Positions 44,057-52,804 are shown, counted from the stretch's first letter. The stretch: 64,000 bases of DNA from JAANXG01 sp963731035 (GCA_963731035.1 CAVSUY010000026.1:31361-95360), one strand, 5' to 3'. Notes: generated by a model not told the origin, from the sequence alone. Translations and numbers: made by a program.

Positions 44057-45121
44057 ATGAATCTGTTGCTGATCGGACCTGACGACGAGACGGGCCGCCG
44101 CTTTGCTGTCCCCAACGGCGAGACCCTGATCGGCCGGCGACCGGATTGCCACATCGTTCTGGACGCCCCGGCCATCGCGCCGCGGCACGCGCGCGTATTC
44201 TCGGTTGACGGCCGCACGGTTATTTATGGCCTTGCCACCGAGTGGCCGATTTACGTCAATGGAAATACCGTGAATCGCCGCGTGCTGGTGCATGGAGACG
44301 ATATCGAGCTGGCCCACTACACGTTGCGATGCGTCGACGAGGCTGGCATGGACCCGAGCGAGGAAGCCGCCACCGACGCCACCGCGAACCCGGAGGCGAA
44401 GGAGGCAGGGAACGAGGATGCGTCGGACCCGCTGAGTGCCGACGCGCGCTTCCCGGAGCCCGAGCCAAGGTTCCCGATCGATACTGTCGACACACCTGCC
44501 GGAGAACCGCCGACCGTCGCGGGTGCACAGACTGCCGGGAATCCGCCGGCTGTCGAAGACCCGCCAGCCGCCGGAGACCTGCCCACTCCCGGAGACCTGC
44601 CCACTCCCGGAGACCTGCCCACTCCCGGAGACCTGCCCACTCCCGGAGACCTGCCCACTCCCGGAGACCTGCCCACTCCCGGGGACCCGTCGGCTAGCGG
44701 GGATCTGCCGAGCGCCGGTTACATGCCGGTGGAAAACCCGCCAACGGTGGACGGACCCATCGAAGATCTGCGGACCCGGGATACCGCGATTGACGGCCGC
44801 CTCTTGAACGACGCCCCGGGGGCGCCGTTGCTGCCCGTCGCTTATCACCTGGACATTCTCTCCGGGATCAACCAGGGGCGCCGCCTGGACCTGGGCCACC
44901 CGCGTGTGGTCCTCGGCTTCAACCAGCAGCGGCTGGTGGAGATCGTGCAGGAAGCCGGGGTGCTCGCGGTTCGCGCCATTGCGAGCCAGGCAGAGACTCT
45001 GCTCAACGGCAAGCCGATGGACGACCGCCTTACCTCCGTCGCGGCCGGCGACGTACTGTCAGTCCAGCGCATCGAGCTCCAGATTCAACAGCGATTGCTG
45101 CCCGACGATGATCGCGGCTGA
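44057..45121 (+). CDS. FHA-domain protein with a repetitive Pro-rich linker
   Basis: 354 residues. The N-terminal FHA domain (1-95) has GETLIGRRPDCHIVLD and RHARVFSVDGR, matching the phospho-Thr-binding GR/S-H pattern. A Pro/Gly/Asp linker contains six perfect GDLPTP hexapeptides (about 172-208). A C-terminal region (about 260-350; LDILSGINQGRRLDLGHPRV, LNGKPMDDRLTSVAAGDVLS) resembles a second, divergent FHA domain. No transmembrane segment is visible. It is probably a scaffold acting with the adjacent PP2C phosphatase. The last codons GATCGCGGCTGA match the first half of a REP. Confidence 0.8.
   Translation: MNLLLIGPDDETGRRFAVPNGETLIGRRPDCHIVLDAPAIAPRHARVFSVDGRTVIYGLATEWPIYVNGNTVNRRVLVHGDDIELAHYTLRCVDEAGMDPSEEAATDATANPEAKEAGNEDASDPLSADARFPEPEPRFPIDTVDTPAGEPPTVAGAQTAGNPPAVEDPPAAGDLPTPGDLPTPGDLPTPGDLPTPGDLPTPGDLPTPGDPSASGDLPSAGYMPVENPPTVDGPIEDLRTRDTAIDGRLLNDAPGAPLLPVAYHLDILSGINQGRRLDLGHPRVVLGFNQQRLVEIVQEAGVLAVRAIASQAETLLNGKPMDDRLTSVAAGDVLSVQRIELQIQQRLLPDDDRG
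44573..44716 (+). repeat. 18-bp tandem repeat (VNTR) inside the FHA gene
   Basis: Six identical copies of GGAGACCTGCCCACTCCC (44573-44680) followed by two diverged copies to 44716. The period is a multiple of three, so copy-number change keeps the frame and alters only linker length by six residues per unit. Confidence 0.93.
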
Positions 45122-45156
45122 CTGCGCCAGGAATCCGCACTGCGGCATAACCACGG

Positions 45157-45183
45157 ATTGTAGGAGCGGCTTCAGCCGCGATC
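45157..45183. repeat. Single REP element between FHA gene and radA
   Basis: TTGTAGGAGCGGCTTCAGCC followed by GCGATCGC, one REP palindrome in the 95-bp gap between the convergent FHA and radA genes. It may act as a bidirectional 3' end signal. Confidence 0.8.
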
Positions 45184-45216
45184 GCACCTCGACGCCGCTC
45201 CCTCAATGTCGACTGC

Positions 45217-46569
45217 CTACTCCCCGAACTCCGCCTCCAGCGCTTCACTCACGGTCGCGATTCCCGTTGCCCTTAGTCCCTTGGGGACCTGCTTGCCGAG
45301 GTTTTCCCTGGGCACCAGGGCATGCTTGAATCCGAGCTTGTGGGCTTCCCTCAGGCGTTCCACGCCGTGTTGAACGGGTCGCACTTCCCCACCGAGCCCG
45401 ATTTCCCCGAATACCACCAGGTCCGCGGGCCACGGCCGGTTGCGCAGGCTGGACACCACCGACATTGCCACCGCCAGGTCCGAAGCCGGCTCGAGCACGC
45501 GCACCCCGCCCACGACGTTCACGAACACGTCCTGGTCGTAGACGCTCAAGCCGCCGTGGCGGTGCAGCACGGCCAGTATCATCGCCAGCCTGGAGTGATC
45601 CAGGCCCACGGTCAGGCGCCGGGGGTTGGCCAACGGACTCTGATCCACCAGCGCCTGGACCTCCACCAGCAGCGGCCGGGTGCCCTCCTGGGCCGCCATG
45701 ACCGTGCGGCCGGGAGACGCATCGAGGCCCTGGTTGATGAACATCGCCGAAGGGTTGCTCACCTCCTTGAGTCCCTGCTCGGTCATGGCAAACACGCCGA
45801 GCTCGTTGACCGCTCCGAAGCGGTTCTTGATGGCGCGCACCAGCCGGAAACGGCTGCTGCGATCACCTTCGAAGTACAAAACGGTGTCCACCATGTGCTC
45901 CAGCACCCGCGGTCCGGCTATGGCGCCTTCCTTGGTAACGTGGCCGACCAAGATGACCGTGGTTTGGTTCTGCTTGGCGTAGCGCACCAGCTGCGCGGCG
46001 GTTTCGCGAACCTGGGACACGCTGCCCGGTGCCGATTCGATCAGATCGGTGTACAGCGTCTGGATCGAGTCGATGACGACCAGGTCCGGCGTGTTTTCCC
46101 GGCACGCGCGGATGACCGATTCCAGGGAGTTGTCCGCCATGAAGCCCAGGCGCGCCTCGCTCATGCCCAGGCGCCGCGCCCGCAAGGCGATCTGCTGCGC
46201 GGACTCTTCCCCCGAGACATACAACGCATTGGTGTCGCCGCTCATCCTGCCCAGGGTCTGCAGCAGGAGTGTCGACTTGCCGATGCCGGGATCGCCGCCC
46301 AGCAGGATCACGGCACCGCTCACCAGGCCGCCACCCAGGACGCGGTCCAACTCCGGGGACTGCGTCGAAACACGGGCGGTGGGCCCGATCGTAATATCGG
46401 CCAGCGAATGAATGGTCGGGGCCCGCGCGCCTTCCGTGCCCCGCCGGGCGTCCGGCGGCACCGTCTCCACCAGGGTGTTCCAGGCGCCGCAGTCGGGGCA
46501 CTGGCCCGCCCACTTGGGTGCCTGGGCGCCGCATTCGGTGCAGCTGAACAGCCGTCTGGGTTTGGCCAT
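45217..46569 (-). CDS. radA: DNA repair protein RadA
   Basis: 450 residues. N-terminal C4 zinc finger CTECGAQAPKWAGQCPDCG, RecA-like ATPase with Walker A GGDPGIGKSTLL, Walker B DLVVIDSIQTL, the RadA-specific KNRFG motif (AIKNRFGAVNELGVFAM), and a C-terminal Lon-protease-like domain without protease residues (VNVVGGVRVLEPASDLAVAM). It drives branch migration in recombination. Downstream of alr. Confidence 0.97.
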   Translation of the reverse strand: MAKPRRLFSCTECGAQAPKWAGQCPDCGAWNTLVETVPPDARRGTEGARAPTIHSLADITIGPTARVSTQSPELDRVLGGGLVSGAVILLGGDPGIGKSTLLLQTLGRMSGDTNALYVSGEESAQQIALRARRLGMSEARLGFMADNSLESVIRACRENTPDLVVIDSIQTLYTDLIESAPGSVSQVRETAAQLVRYAKQNQTTVILVGHVTKEGAIAGPRVLEHMVDTVLYFEGDRSSRFRLVRAIKNRFGAVNELGVFAMTEQGLKEVSNPSAMFINQGLDASPGRTVMAAQEGTRPLLVEVQALVDQSPLANPRRLTVGLDHSRLAMILAVLHRHGGLSVYDQDVFVNVVGGVRVLEPASDLAVAMSVVSSLRNRPWPADLVVFGEIGLGGEVRPVQHGVERLREAHKLGFKHALVPRENLGKQVPKGLRATGIATVSEALEAEFGE

Positions 46570-46593
46570 TAGATTGCTCCCATGATCGGGATT

Positions 46594-47682
46594 CTATCCC
46601 GACGTTTCCTTCTGGTAGATACGCGGCACCCGGGCGGTGACTCCGGCCACCAGCTCGTAGGGAATCGTGCCCGAACAGTCCGCGACGGTCGAGGCCGTCA
46701 CGTTGGCTCCCCACAGCTCCACCCAGTCGCCGATCCCGGCATCGACGGGTCCAGACAGGTCGATGCTGATCAGGTCCATGGACACGCGCCCCAGGATCCG
46801 GCTGCGGTGGCCGTTCACCCATACGGGCGTGCCGCTGGGCGCGTGACGTGGATATCCATCCGCGTAGCCGCAGGTCACGACTCCCACCCGGGTCTCGCTG
46901 TCGCAGCACCAGGCGCCGCCATAGCCGATGGCCTCTCCGGCGGCCACGGTCTTGACCGCGACGATCCTCGACTCCAGTGTCATGGCCGGCCGGAGTCCCA
47001 ACGTCGCTTCGCTGCGCGCCTGAATCGGCGAGCAGCCGTACAACATGATGCCCGGGCGCACCCAGTCCAGTTGCGTGTCCATCCAGCCCAGTACCCCGGC
47101 AGAGTTGGCCAGACTGAGAGGATAGGAGTAGCCCTGCGCAGCATCCAGGAATGTCCGGCGCTGGGCCGCGGTGGTGGGGTCGGACAGGTCGTCGGCATTC
47201 GCCAGGTGCGACATCAAGCCCTCGATACGAACACTGGGCAGACTCTCGAGCGCCCGGACGACCCGCGGCAGCTCAGACGGCGGAAAGCCGACACGGTGCA
47301 TGCCGGAGTCAACCTTGATCCACACCCCCACCCCATCGGGGAGGCTGTGTTGGCCAAGCGCCGCCACCTGCCAATCGGCATGCACCACGGGCAACAGCCG
47401 GAGACGAGCGATGACATCCAGCTCGCGCGTGTCGTGAAAGCCGCTGAGCAGGACGATACCCTGGCGTGTTCCCGCCTCCCGCAACCTCACCGCTTCGTCC
47501 GTGCTCTCCACCGCGAAAGCGTCCGCATCACACAGACTCCTGGCCGCGTCCACAAGCCCGTGGCCGTAGCCGTCCGCTTTGACCACGGCCATGATTCGGC
47601 TGCCGGGCGCCGCGCTCCGTGCGCGCCCGAGGTTGTGCTTAAGCGCGGACCGGTCTATTCGTGCCCGGACACCCCGGGTCAT
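46594..47682 (-). CDS. alr: Alanine racemase
   Basis: 362 residues. The PLP lysine is in MAVVKADGYGHG near the N-terminus; the second catalytic residue is the Tyr in GYGGAWCCDSETRVGVVTCG. VWIKVDSGMHRVGF is also conserved. It makes D-alanine for peptidoglycan. Located 24 nt downstream of dnaB, as in many gammaproteobacteria. Confidence 0.96.
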   Translation of the reverse strand: MTRGVRARIDRSALKHNLGRARSAAPGSRIMAVVKADGYGHGLVDAARSLCDADAFAVESTDEAVRLREAGTRQGIVLLSGFHDTRELDVIARLRLLPVVHADWQVAALGQHSLPDGVGVWIKVDSGMHRVGFPPSELPRVVRALESLPSVRIEGLMSHLANADDLSDPTTAAQRRTFLDAAQGYSYPLSLANSAGVLGWMDTQLDWVRPGIMLYGCSPIQARSEATLGLRPAMTLESRIVAVKTVAAGEAIGYGGAWCCDSETRVGVVTCGYADGYPRHAPSGTPVWVNGHRSRILGRVSMDLISIDLSGPVDAGIGDWVELWGANVTASTVADCSGTIPYELVAGVTARVPRIYQKETSG

Positions 47683-47706
47683 TTCCCGCCGACTGCCACG
47701 GGCCCA

Positions 47707-50370
47707 CTACTCCGGACCGTCATGGTATCCGGCTGCCTCGGGGGCGAAGTTCTCGAAGCGTGTGTACTCGCCGAGAAACGTCAGCCGTACTTTACCTATG
47801 GGACCGTTGCGTTGCTTGCCGATGATGATCTCCGCGACGCCTTTGTCCTTCGAATCCTCGTTGTAAACCTCGTCGCGGTAAATGAACAGGATTACGTCCG
47901 CGTCCTGCTCGATGGCACCAGAGTTGTGACTCACAATACCGTCCGCCAGCCAGGATTGGGGCCCGGGTACCGTCAAGTCGAACACCTCCTCCTCGTCTCC
48001 CGGCTCGATGGCGACGACCCGGTCCCAGAACAGATCCGACTCGGCCCTCGCGGCGAGGGCCGGATCCTGAAGAATCCGGGCGTATTGGGCGTAGACGGAT
48101 CTCGCAGGAGAGAAATTGTAGTGCGCCGATCCCCCGTACGCCGTTCCGCGCGTGGCGGCCATGGCTCTTTGCGATATGGACTTGGCCCGCATCACCGATT
48201 TGACATCGGCGAAGAACTCGCGCGGCAGGGTGTCCACATTGGTATTGACCGTCAATGACCTCAGAACGTGGGTCAATTTGTCCGCTTGCGAGGCCCGAGG
48301 CCCGAACGCACCGACCTCCGCGACGAAGCGCCGCTGTGCCTCGCACCCCGTCACATGGACCATATACGTCGGTTTATAGCGTCCCTTCACGGTTCGCTGG
48401 GTTCTGGCAATGATCCCGAGGCGCAGCAGTAGTGCGGACACATCTCGGGCCAGACCGGGGCTGTTGGTGCTGAAATGTATGCCGTGCGACCCCTTGCTTC
48501 CTTCCCGCCGCGTGAAAATCGTGCCGTCCGCAGCCCACAAGTGCCGCAGCAGCAGACCGATCTGCCGGTTCGACAATCGGAAAGCGGCCCCGGGAATCCG
48601 CTTTTCGTGGGACCGCTGATCGTAGATTCCAAGCTGTCTCAACCACAGATTGACACCTCTGGGTTGCCAGCGGCTACCGTTCCCGGAGATCACGAGCTGA
48701 TGCCAGCGGCCGCGACCTTCGTGGCGGGTCACGGTACACCCGAATTCCTCACGGGCGGCGGCCTCCACGATAGTGCTGTTCTCCGCCGAAGCGGTCGTGT
48801 ACCGCATGGGCTGACCTTTCAGATAACTGCCATCGCCGATAAGCTGTCCCAGTAAGGCAACGCGCAGGTCCGGCCATTCCACGGCATCATCCGGCTCGGG
48901 CAACAGGCGGCTGATCGCCAGCCGGTCGCCGACATTGAGGCTTTCCACCCGGCACCAACCACCGGCACTCATGAGTCGGTGTTCGGGGGTGGCTTTAAGC
49001 GATCGGCCGGACGCCAGCTTGATCTCCATGACGCGACGAGTTCCGACCTTCCACACCTTGTCGGACCGTGAAGCGCAGAGCTTGCCCTTCTCGTCAATCG
49101 ACACGACTTCGGGCTGCGTATCCACCAGTTCGCGGATCGGAATCCGCCTTCCGTCTGCCAGCACCACCAGAGTCTCCCCGGTAACACATTCCCTGAGGTC
49201 GGACATCACCGGGCGCTTGTCGGTACGGCTTTCCAGGCTGCGATTGAGCTGGGATAGCGCCACCAGGGGCACGTTCAGCTCCTTGGCCAGGATCTTCAAC
49301 GAGCGGGTGATGTTCGATATCTCCGTGGCCCGGTTCTCCTGGGCATCCTGGGCCTGCATGAGCTGCAGGTAGTCCACGACGATCAGGCCCAGGCCGTGCT
49401 CCCGGGCGAGGCGCCGGGCGCGGCTGCGCAGCTCCAGCGGGCTCATCGCGGGCGTGTCGTCGATGAATATCGGCTTCTCCGACAGCATTCCCAGGGTGCT
49501 GGTCAGGCGCGGCCAGTCGTCGTCGTGCAGGTGGCCGGTGCGCAGGCGTTGGGCGTTGACCCGGCTGAGCGAGGCCAGCAGCCGCATCGACAGCTGCGAT
49601 CCCGGCATCTCCATACTGAAGATCGCAACCGGCAGGTTCAGATCGATGGCTGCATGCTCGACAAAGTTCATAGCAAGGGCCGTCTTTCCCATAGACGGTC
49701 TCCCGGCGACGATGATCAGGTCGGCGCGCTGCAATCCGGCCATCTTCTCGTCCAGGTCATCGAAGCCGGTGGCCACGCCGGTCACTTTCTGCTTGGTGTG
49801 GTACAGGTGCTCGACGTGGTCGATGGTTTGCTTGAGCAGGCCCTTCAAGGGCACGAAACCACCGGTCCGGCGGTCATCGCTCTGGGAGATGTCGAAGATC
49901 AGCTGCTCCGCGTGATCCAGGACCTCGTTGGGGGACTTGCCTTCCGGCCGATAGGAGGTGCCAACGATATCGTTGGCCGCGGCAATCAAGCGCCTGAGCA
50001 GGGACCGTTCCCGGACGATCTTTGCGTAGGCGGTCATGTTGGCGGTGTTCGGCGTATTCTGGGCGAGAGATCCCAGGTAAGCCAGCCCGCCGACCTGGCC
50101 GAGCTCGCCGACGTTCTCCAGCCACTCCGACACCGTTATCACGTCCGCCGGCTGGTTCTCCTCGCACAGGGCACAAATCGCCCGGAAGATCCTCGCATGG
50201 TCGCGGCGATAGAAATCTTCCACTGTAACGAGGGCCGTCACTTCGTCCACCAGGGCGTTGTCAAGCATCAAGGCACCCAGCAGGGACTGTTCCGCTTCGA
50301 TGGACTGCGGCGGCAGTCTGTAAGACTCGACGGCGTCGCCCGAAGGGGCGTTTATCGAAGGCGCGGCCAT
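47707..50370 (-). CDS. dnaB: Replicative DNA helicase DnaB containing an intein
   Basis: 887 residues as translated, of which 465 form the mature helicase (E. coli DnaB is 471). N-terminal domain begins RLPPQSIEAEQSLLGALML. The RecA-like helicase domain has Walker A GRPSMGKT (223-230), LIVVDYLQLM and LSQLNRSLESRTDKRPVMSD. The protein is interrupted after LRE (residue 394) by an intein and resumes with SGAIEQDADVILFIYR. ATG 50370 is preferred over an upstream GTG at 50454. Function requires protein splicing. Between rplI and alr. Confidence 0.95.
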   Translation of the reverse strand: MAAPSINAPSGDAVESYRLPPQSIEAEQSLLGALMLDNALVDEVTALVTVEDFYRRDHARIFRAICALCEENQPADVITVSEWLENVGELGQVGGLAYLGSLAQNTPNTANMTAYAKIVRERSLLRRLIAAANDIVGTSYRPEGKSPNEVLDHAEQLIFDISQSDDRRTGGFVPLKGLLKQTIDHVEHLYHTKQKVTGVATGFDDLDEKMAGLQRADLIIVAGRPSMGKTALAMNFVEHAAIDLNLPVAIFSMEMPGSQLSMRLLASLSRVNAQRLRTGHLHDDDWPRLTSTLGMLSEKPIFIDDTPAMSPLELRSRARRLAREHGLGLIVVDYLQLMQAQDAQENRATEISNITRSLKILAKELNVPLVALSQLNRSLESRTDKRPVMSDLRECVTGETLVVLADGRRIPIRELVDTQPEVVSIDEKGKLCASRSDKVWKVGTRRVMEIKLASGRSLKATPEHRLMSAGGWCRVESLNVGDRLAISRLLPEPDDAVEWPDLRVALLGQLIGDGSYLKGQPMRYTTASAENSTIVEAAAREEFGCTVTRHEGRGRWHQLVISGNGSRWQPRGVNLWLRQLGIYDQRSHEKRIPGAAFRLSNRQIGLLLRHLWAADGTIFTRREGSKGSHGIHFSTNSPGLARDVSALLLRLGIIARTQRTVKGRYKPTYMVHVTGCEAQRRFVAEVGAFGPRASQADKLTHVLRSLTVNTNVDTLPREFFADVKSVMRAKSISQRAMAATRGTAYGGSAHYNFSPARSVYAQYARILQDPALAARAESDLFWDRVVAIEPGDEEEVFDLTVPGPQSWLADGIVSHNSGAIEQDADVILFIYRDEVYNEDSKDKGVAEIIIGKQRNGPIGKVRLTFLGEYTRFENFAPEAAGYHDGPE
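47923..49188 (-). mobile_element. DnaB intein with LAGLIDADG-type homing endonuclease
   Basis: 422 residues from Cys1 (CVTGETLVVLADGRRIP, block A) to the C-terminal HN (block G, GIVSHN), followed by Ser+1 of the C-extein. Block B has TPEHRLMSAGGW (the TxxH motif) and block F VVAIEPGDEEEVFDLTVPGP. Two endonuclease motifs, LLGQLIGDGS and LLRHLWAADGT, keep their acidic residues. All residues needed for splicing are intact. The insertion point (LRE/SGAIEQ) is the one used by the Synechocystis and Rhodothermus DnaB inteins (established knowledge). Its presence implies horizontal acquisition. Confidence 0.93.
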
Positions 50371-50474
50371 GGTGAGGATTGTATCACCGGATTCAGGACG
50401 GAAAGACGACACCTGAGGGTGACTCGCTGGACGGCGCTGCCCGATGTTTGCCACCGGATGTTCGCCACTGGTTC

Positions 50475-50531
50475 GTAGGAGCGACTTAAGTCGCGATTCC
50501 TACCAAAAATCGCGACTTAAGTCGCTCCTAC
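50475..50531. repeat. Perfect inverted REP pair between rplI and dnaB
   Basis: Two 24-bp arms (50475-50498 and 50508-50531) are exact reverse complements around a 9-nt loop. Each arm contains the self-complementary GCGACTTAAGTCGC. The RNA would form a very stable hairpin in either direction, a likely terminator or processing/stability site separating the rpsF-rpsR-rplI message from dnaB. Confidence 0.88.
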
Positions 50532-50569
50532 AAAGCGGTTCCCAAGAGCGGGAGCCGAGATTTCGGCTG

Positions 50570-51043
50570 TTACGTCTCTTCGACCGTCTCCGGAATGACC
50601 TTTACCGTGATGTCGATATGGACCTCCGGATGCAGGAACACCGAAACGGTATAATCACCGATGATCTTCAGGGGACCTTCACCCAGGTTGATCTCGGACC
50701 GCTCCAGATCGATGTTCTCCACCGCTGCGTTTACCACTTCGGCAATATCCGCCGCGCTTACTGAGCCGAACAGCTTGCCTTCCTCCGGCTCCGCCACCTT
50801 GCGGGCAATTTCGTAGACCTGGTCCTCGATCAGTGCCGCGCGCCGCCGCGCTTCCTGCAGACGTTCCCCTTCAGCCGCCTCCAGCTCCTTGCGGTGCGCC
50901 TCCAGCCGGGCTTTGTTATCGGCCGTTGCGATGGATGCTTTTCCTTGTGGAATCAGGTAGTTGCGAGCATAGCCGGGCTTCACCTTCACCACCTCACCGA
51001 TCTCGCCGAGATGGTGGACTCGTTCGAGAAGAATAACTTCCAT
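50570..51043 (-). CDS. rplI: Ribosomal protein L9
   Basis: 157 residues. N-terminal RNA-binding domain MEVILLERVHHLGEIGEVVK and VKPGYARNYLIPQGKA (the L9 signature), a long connecting helix (about 45-75), and a C-terminal domain with GKLFGSVSAADIAEVV. Slightly longer than E. coli (149). It lies 3 nt downstream of rpsR. Confidence 0.96.
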   Translation of the reverse strand: MEVILLERVHHLGEIGEVVKVKPGYARNYLIPQGKASIATADNKARLEAHRKELEAAEGERLQEARRRAALIEDQVYEIARKVAEPEEGKLFGSVSAADIAEVVNAAVENIDLERSEINLGEGPLKIIGDYTVSVFLHPEVHIDITVKVIPETVEET

Positions 51044-51046
51044 CGT

Positions 51047-51280
51047 TTACTCCCGGTGCTGATCGGTGTAGGGCAACAGTGCCAGATAGCGGGCGCGCTT
51101 GATGGCGCGGGCCAGCTGCCTCTGGTACTTGCTCTTGGTGCCGGTATTGCGGCTGGGGATGATCTTCCCAGTCTCCGTGATATAGCCTTTCAAGGTGGCC
51201 AGGTCCTTATAGTCGATCTCCTTAACCCCTTGCGCTGTGAACCGGCAGTACTTACGCCGTCTTGGCATTCTGTGGGCCAT
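51047..51280 (-). CDS. rpsR: Ribosomal protein S18
   Basis: 77 residues. RRRKYCRFTAQGVKEIDYKD and the signature IPSRNTGTKSKYQRQLARAI are unmistakable. It pairs with S6 on the 30S platform, and their genes are adjacent (3 nt from rpsF). Confidence 0.97.
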   Translation of the reverse strand: MAHRMPRRRKYCRFTAQGVKEIDYKDLATLKGYITETGKIIPSRNTGTKSKYQRQLARAIKRARYLALLPYTDQHRE

Positions 51281-51283
51281 GTT

Positions 51284-51856
51284 CTAGCTCTCCTCGTCGT
51301 CGTTGTCGCGGTCGTCGTCGTCCTCGTCGTATGATTCGTCGTCGTCGGAATCCTCATCCGAATCGTCGTCGGAGGCATCATCGCTGTCGTCGCCGGAGTC
51401 ATCGGAGTCGTCCGAGTCGTCATCGCTGTCGTCGCCTTTATCATCGGAAGAGGCGTCGCGCCTGTTGGAAGACTCTTCCGTCTTCCGTTCCGCGGCCGCA
51501 GCCTCGCTCTGCGCCCTTTCCCGTTCCCGTTCTTCCTCGACCTCCACCAGCATCGGGGAGGGCTCAGTCACCGCCTCTTTCCTGGCGAGCACCAAGTATC
51601 GTAGAACCGCGTCGTTGAAACGGAACGCGCTCTCGATTTCCTGCAGCGTTTCCCGGCCGCACTCGACGTTCATCAGCGCGTAGTGGGCCTTGTGGACTTT
51701 CAGGATAGGATAGGCGAGCTGCCGGCGTCCCCAGTCCTCCTGGCGGTGGACCACGCCTTCGCCCTTCTCGACGATGCCCCGGTAGCGATCGACCATCGCC
51801 GGGACCTGCTCACTCTGGTCAGGGTGGACCAGAAACACAATTTCGTAGTGTCTCAT
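51284..51856 (-). CDS. rpsF: Ribosomal protein S6 with a long acidic Asp/Ser tail
   Basis: 190 residues compared with about 100-135 in most bacteria. Residues 1-100 are a normal S6 (MRHYEIVFLVHPDQSEQVPA, GRRQLAYPILKVHKAHYALM). A charged helix (103-125) follows. Residues about 134-190 are almost only Asp, Ser and Glu, in DDSDDSDDS-like runs encoded by imperfect 9- to 15-bp repeats at 51290-51455. S6 in E. coli carries a tail that RimK extends with glutamate; this encoded acidic tail may serve a similar surface role (inference). First gene of the operon. Confidence 0.93.
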   Translation of the reverse strand: MRHYEIVFLVHPDQSEQVPAMVDRYRGIVEKGEGVVHRQEDWGRRQLAYPILKVHKAHYALMNVECGRETLQEIESAFRFNDAVLRYLVLARKEAVTEPSPMLVEVEEERERERAQSEAAAAERKTEESSNRRDASSDDKGDDSDDDSDDSDDSGDDSDDASDDDSDEDSDDDESYDEDDDDRDNDDEES

Positions 51857-52084
51857 TGGATCTCCTTACGGATCTGCCTCCCGCCGGATCGCGGTGAAGC
51901 AAGGAGTTGATGGAGGCGCGGATTCTAAACCATTACCGTTTCGGAAAGAAACCCCCATCGTAGAGGTCCCGGGTCCGGCGCTCCGTGAATCTCGTTGCCT
52001 TCCTAGAACCCAGGGTCTCCATTGTCCCGCGCGGCCCCCGAATCGTGTCTCATCCAGCCGAATTTCTGATATTCTCACGCCATA

Positions 52085-52699
52085 ATGACTAGAGGACCGG
52101 CGTCTTCGTTAGGAGTGGGCTTGTTTGTTCTAGCGTTGCTCGCGCTGGGATGGACGACGTATTGGGGGAGCCAGCGGGTGATGCGGGATTGGCGTGCGAG
52201 CCAGTCGGCACCTGAAGTCGCCACTGCGGCGACGGACGCCAGCACGTCGGTAAGTAGTTACGATATTTCCAGCATCATCGATGCCCACATCTTCGGTAAG
52301 ACCGAAGAGTCGGCCAGGCCGAAGCCAGCCCCCGCTCCCGAAACAAAGCTGCGACTCAGTCTTCACGGACTAGTGGCAACCTCCGATACCCGTTTTGCCC
52401 GCGCCATAATCGGCGTGAACGGCTCAAAGGTGGAACCGTATGCCGTCGGCCAAACGATAAAAGGGATGGATGCCAAAATACATTCAATCCAGCCTAATCG
52501 GGTCTTGCTGGACCGGAACGGCGCTTTGGAGAGCCTGTTGCTGAAAAGACAAACACTTGGCTCTCTGAAGGACACCGCGTTACATATCTCTTCCGAAGGT
52601 GCGCCCGGCCCCGTCGCAGAAGGAAAGCCTACGACGCGGCAAGGCGCGACAGAATTCAGGGGAGACATCAGGCCAAAACAAATGAAACTTCCTTTCTAG
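52085..52699 (+). CDS. Type II secretion GspC-like protein, orphan
   Basis: 204 residues. Short cytoplasmic N-terminus, one transmembrane helix (LGVGLFVLALLALGWTTYWG), a linker, then the homology region of GspC (about 60-160: ISSIIDAHIFGK, LSLHGLVATSDTRFARAIIG, GQTIKGMDAKIHSIQPNRVLL). No PDZ or coiled-coil end is present; the tail is polar. GspC links the inner-membrane platform to the secretin GspD. No other gsp gene is adjacent. It is divergent from rpsF and convergent with the degraded C25 gene, whose product, like the intact paralogue, would be an exported substrate candidate. Confidence 0.72.
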   Translation: MTRGPASSLGVGLFVLALLALGWTTYWGSQRVMRDWRASQSAPEVATAATDASTSVSSYDISSIIDAHIFGKTEESARPKPAPAPETKLRLSLHGLVATSDTRFARAIIGVNGSKVEPYAVGQTIKGMDAKIHSIQPNRVLLDRNGALESLLLKRQTLGSLKDTALHISSEGAPGPVAEGKPTTRQGATEFRGDIRPKQMKLPF

Positions 52700-52804
52700 C
52701 CATCCGCTTGGTCGCCCCATGCGGCCTCAAAGTCCCCCGGACACTCCACGTGAGACCCGACGCCTTGTGGGGGTGGAGGAATGCGTCCGCCCCGACCTTG
52801 TGCG

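Noticed and set aside
45322..46572. 416-codon plus-strand frame
   Set aside because: Antisense to radA.
46582..48258. 558-codon plus-strand frame over alr and the dnaB intein end
   Set aside because: Antisense shadow; alr and dnaB are unambiguous on minus.
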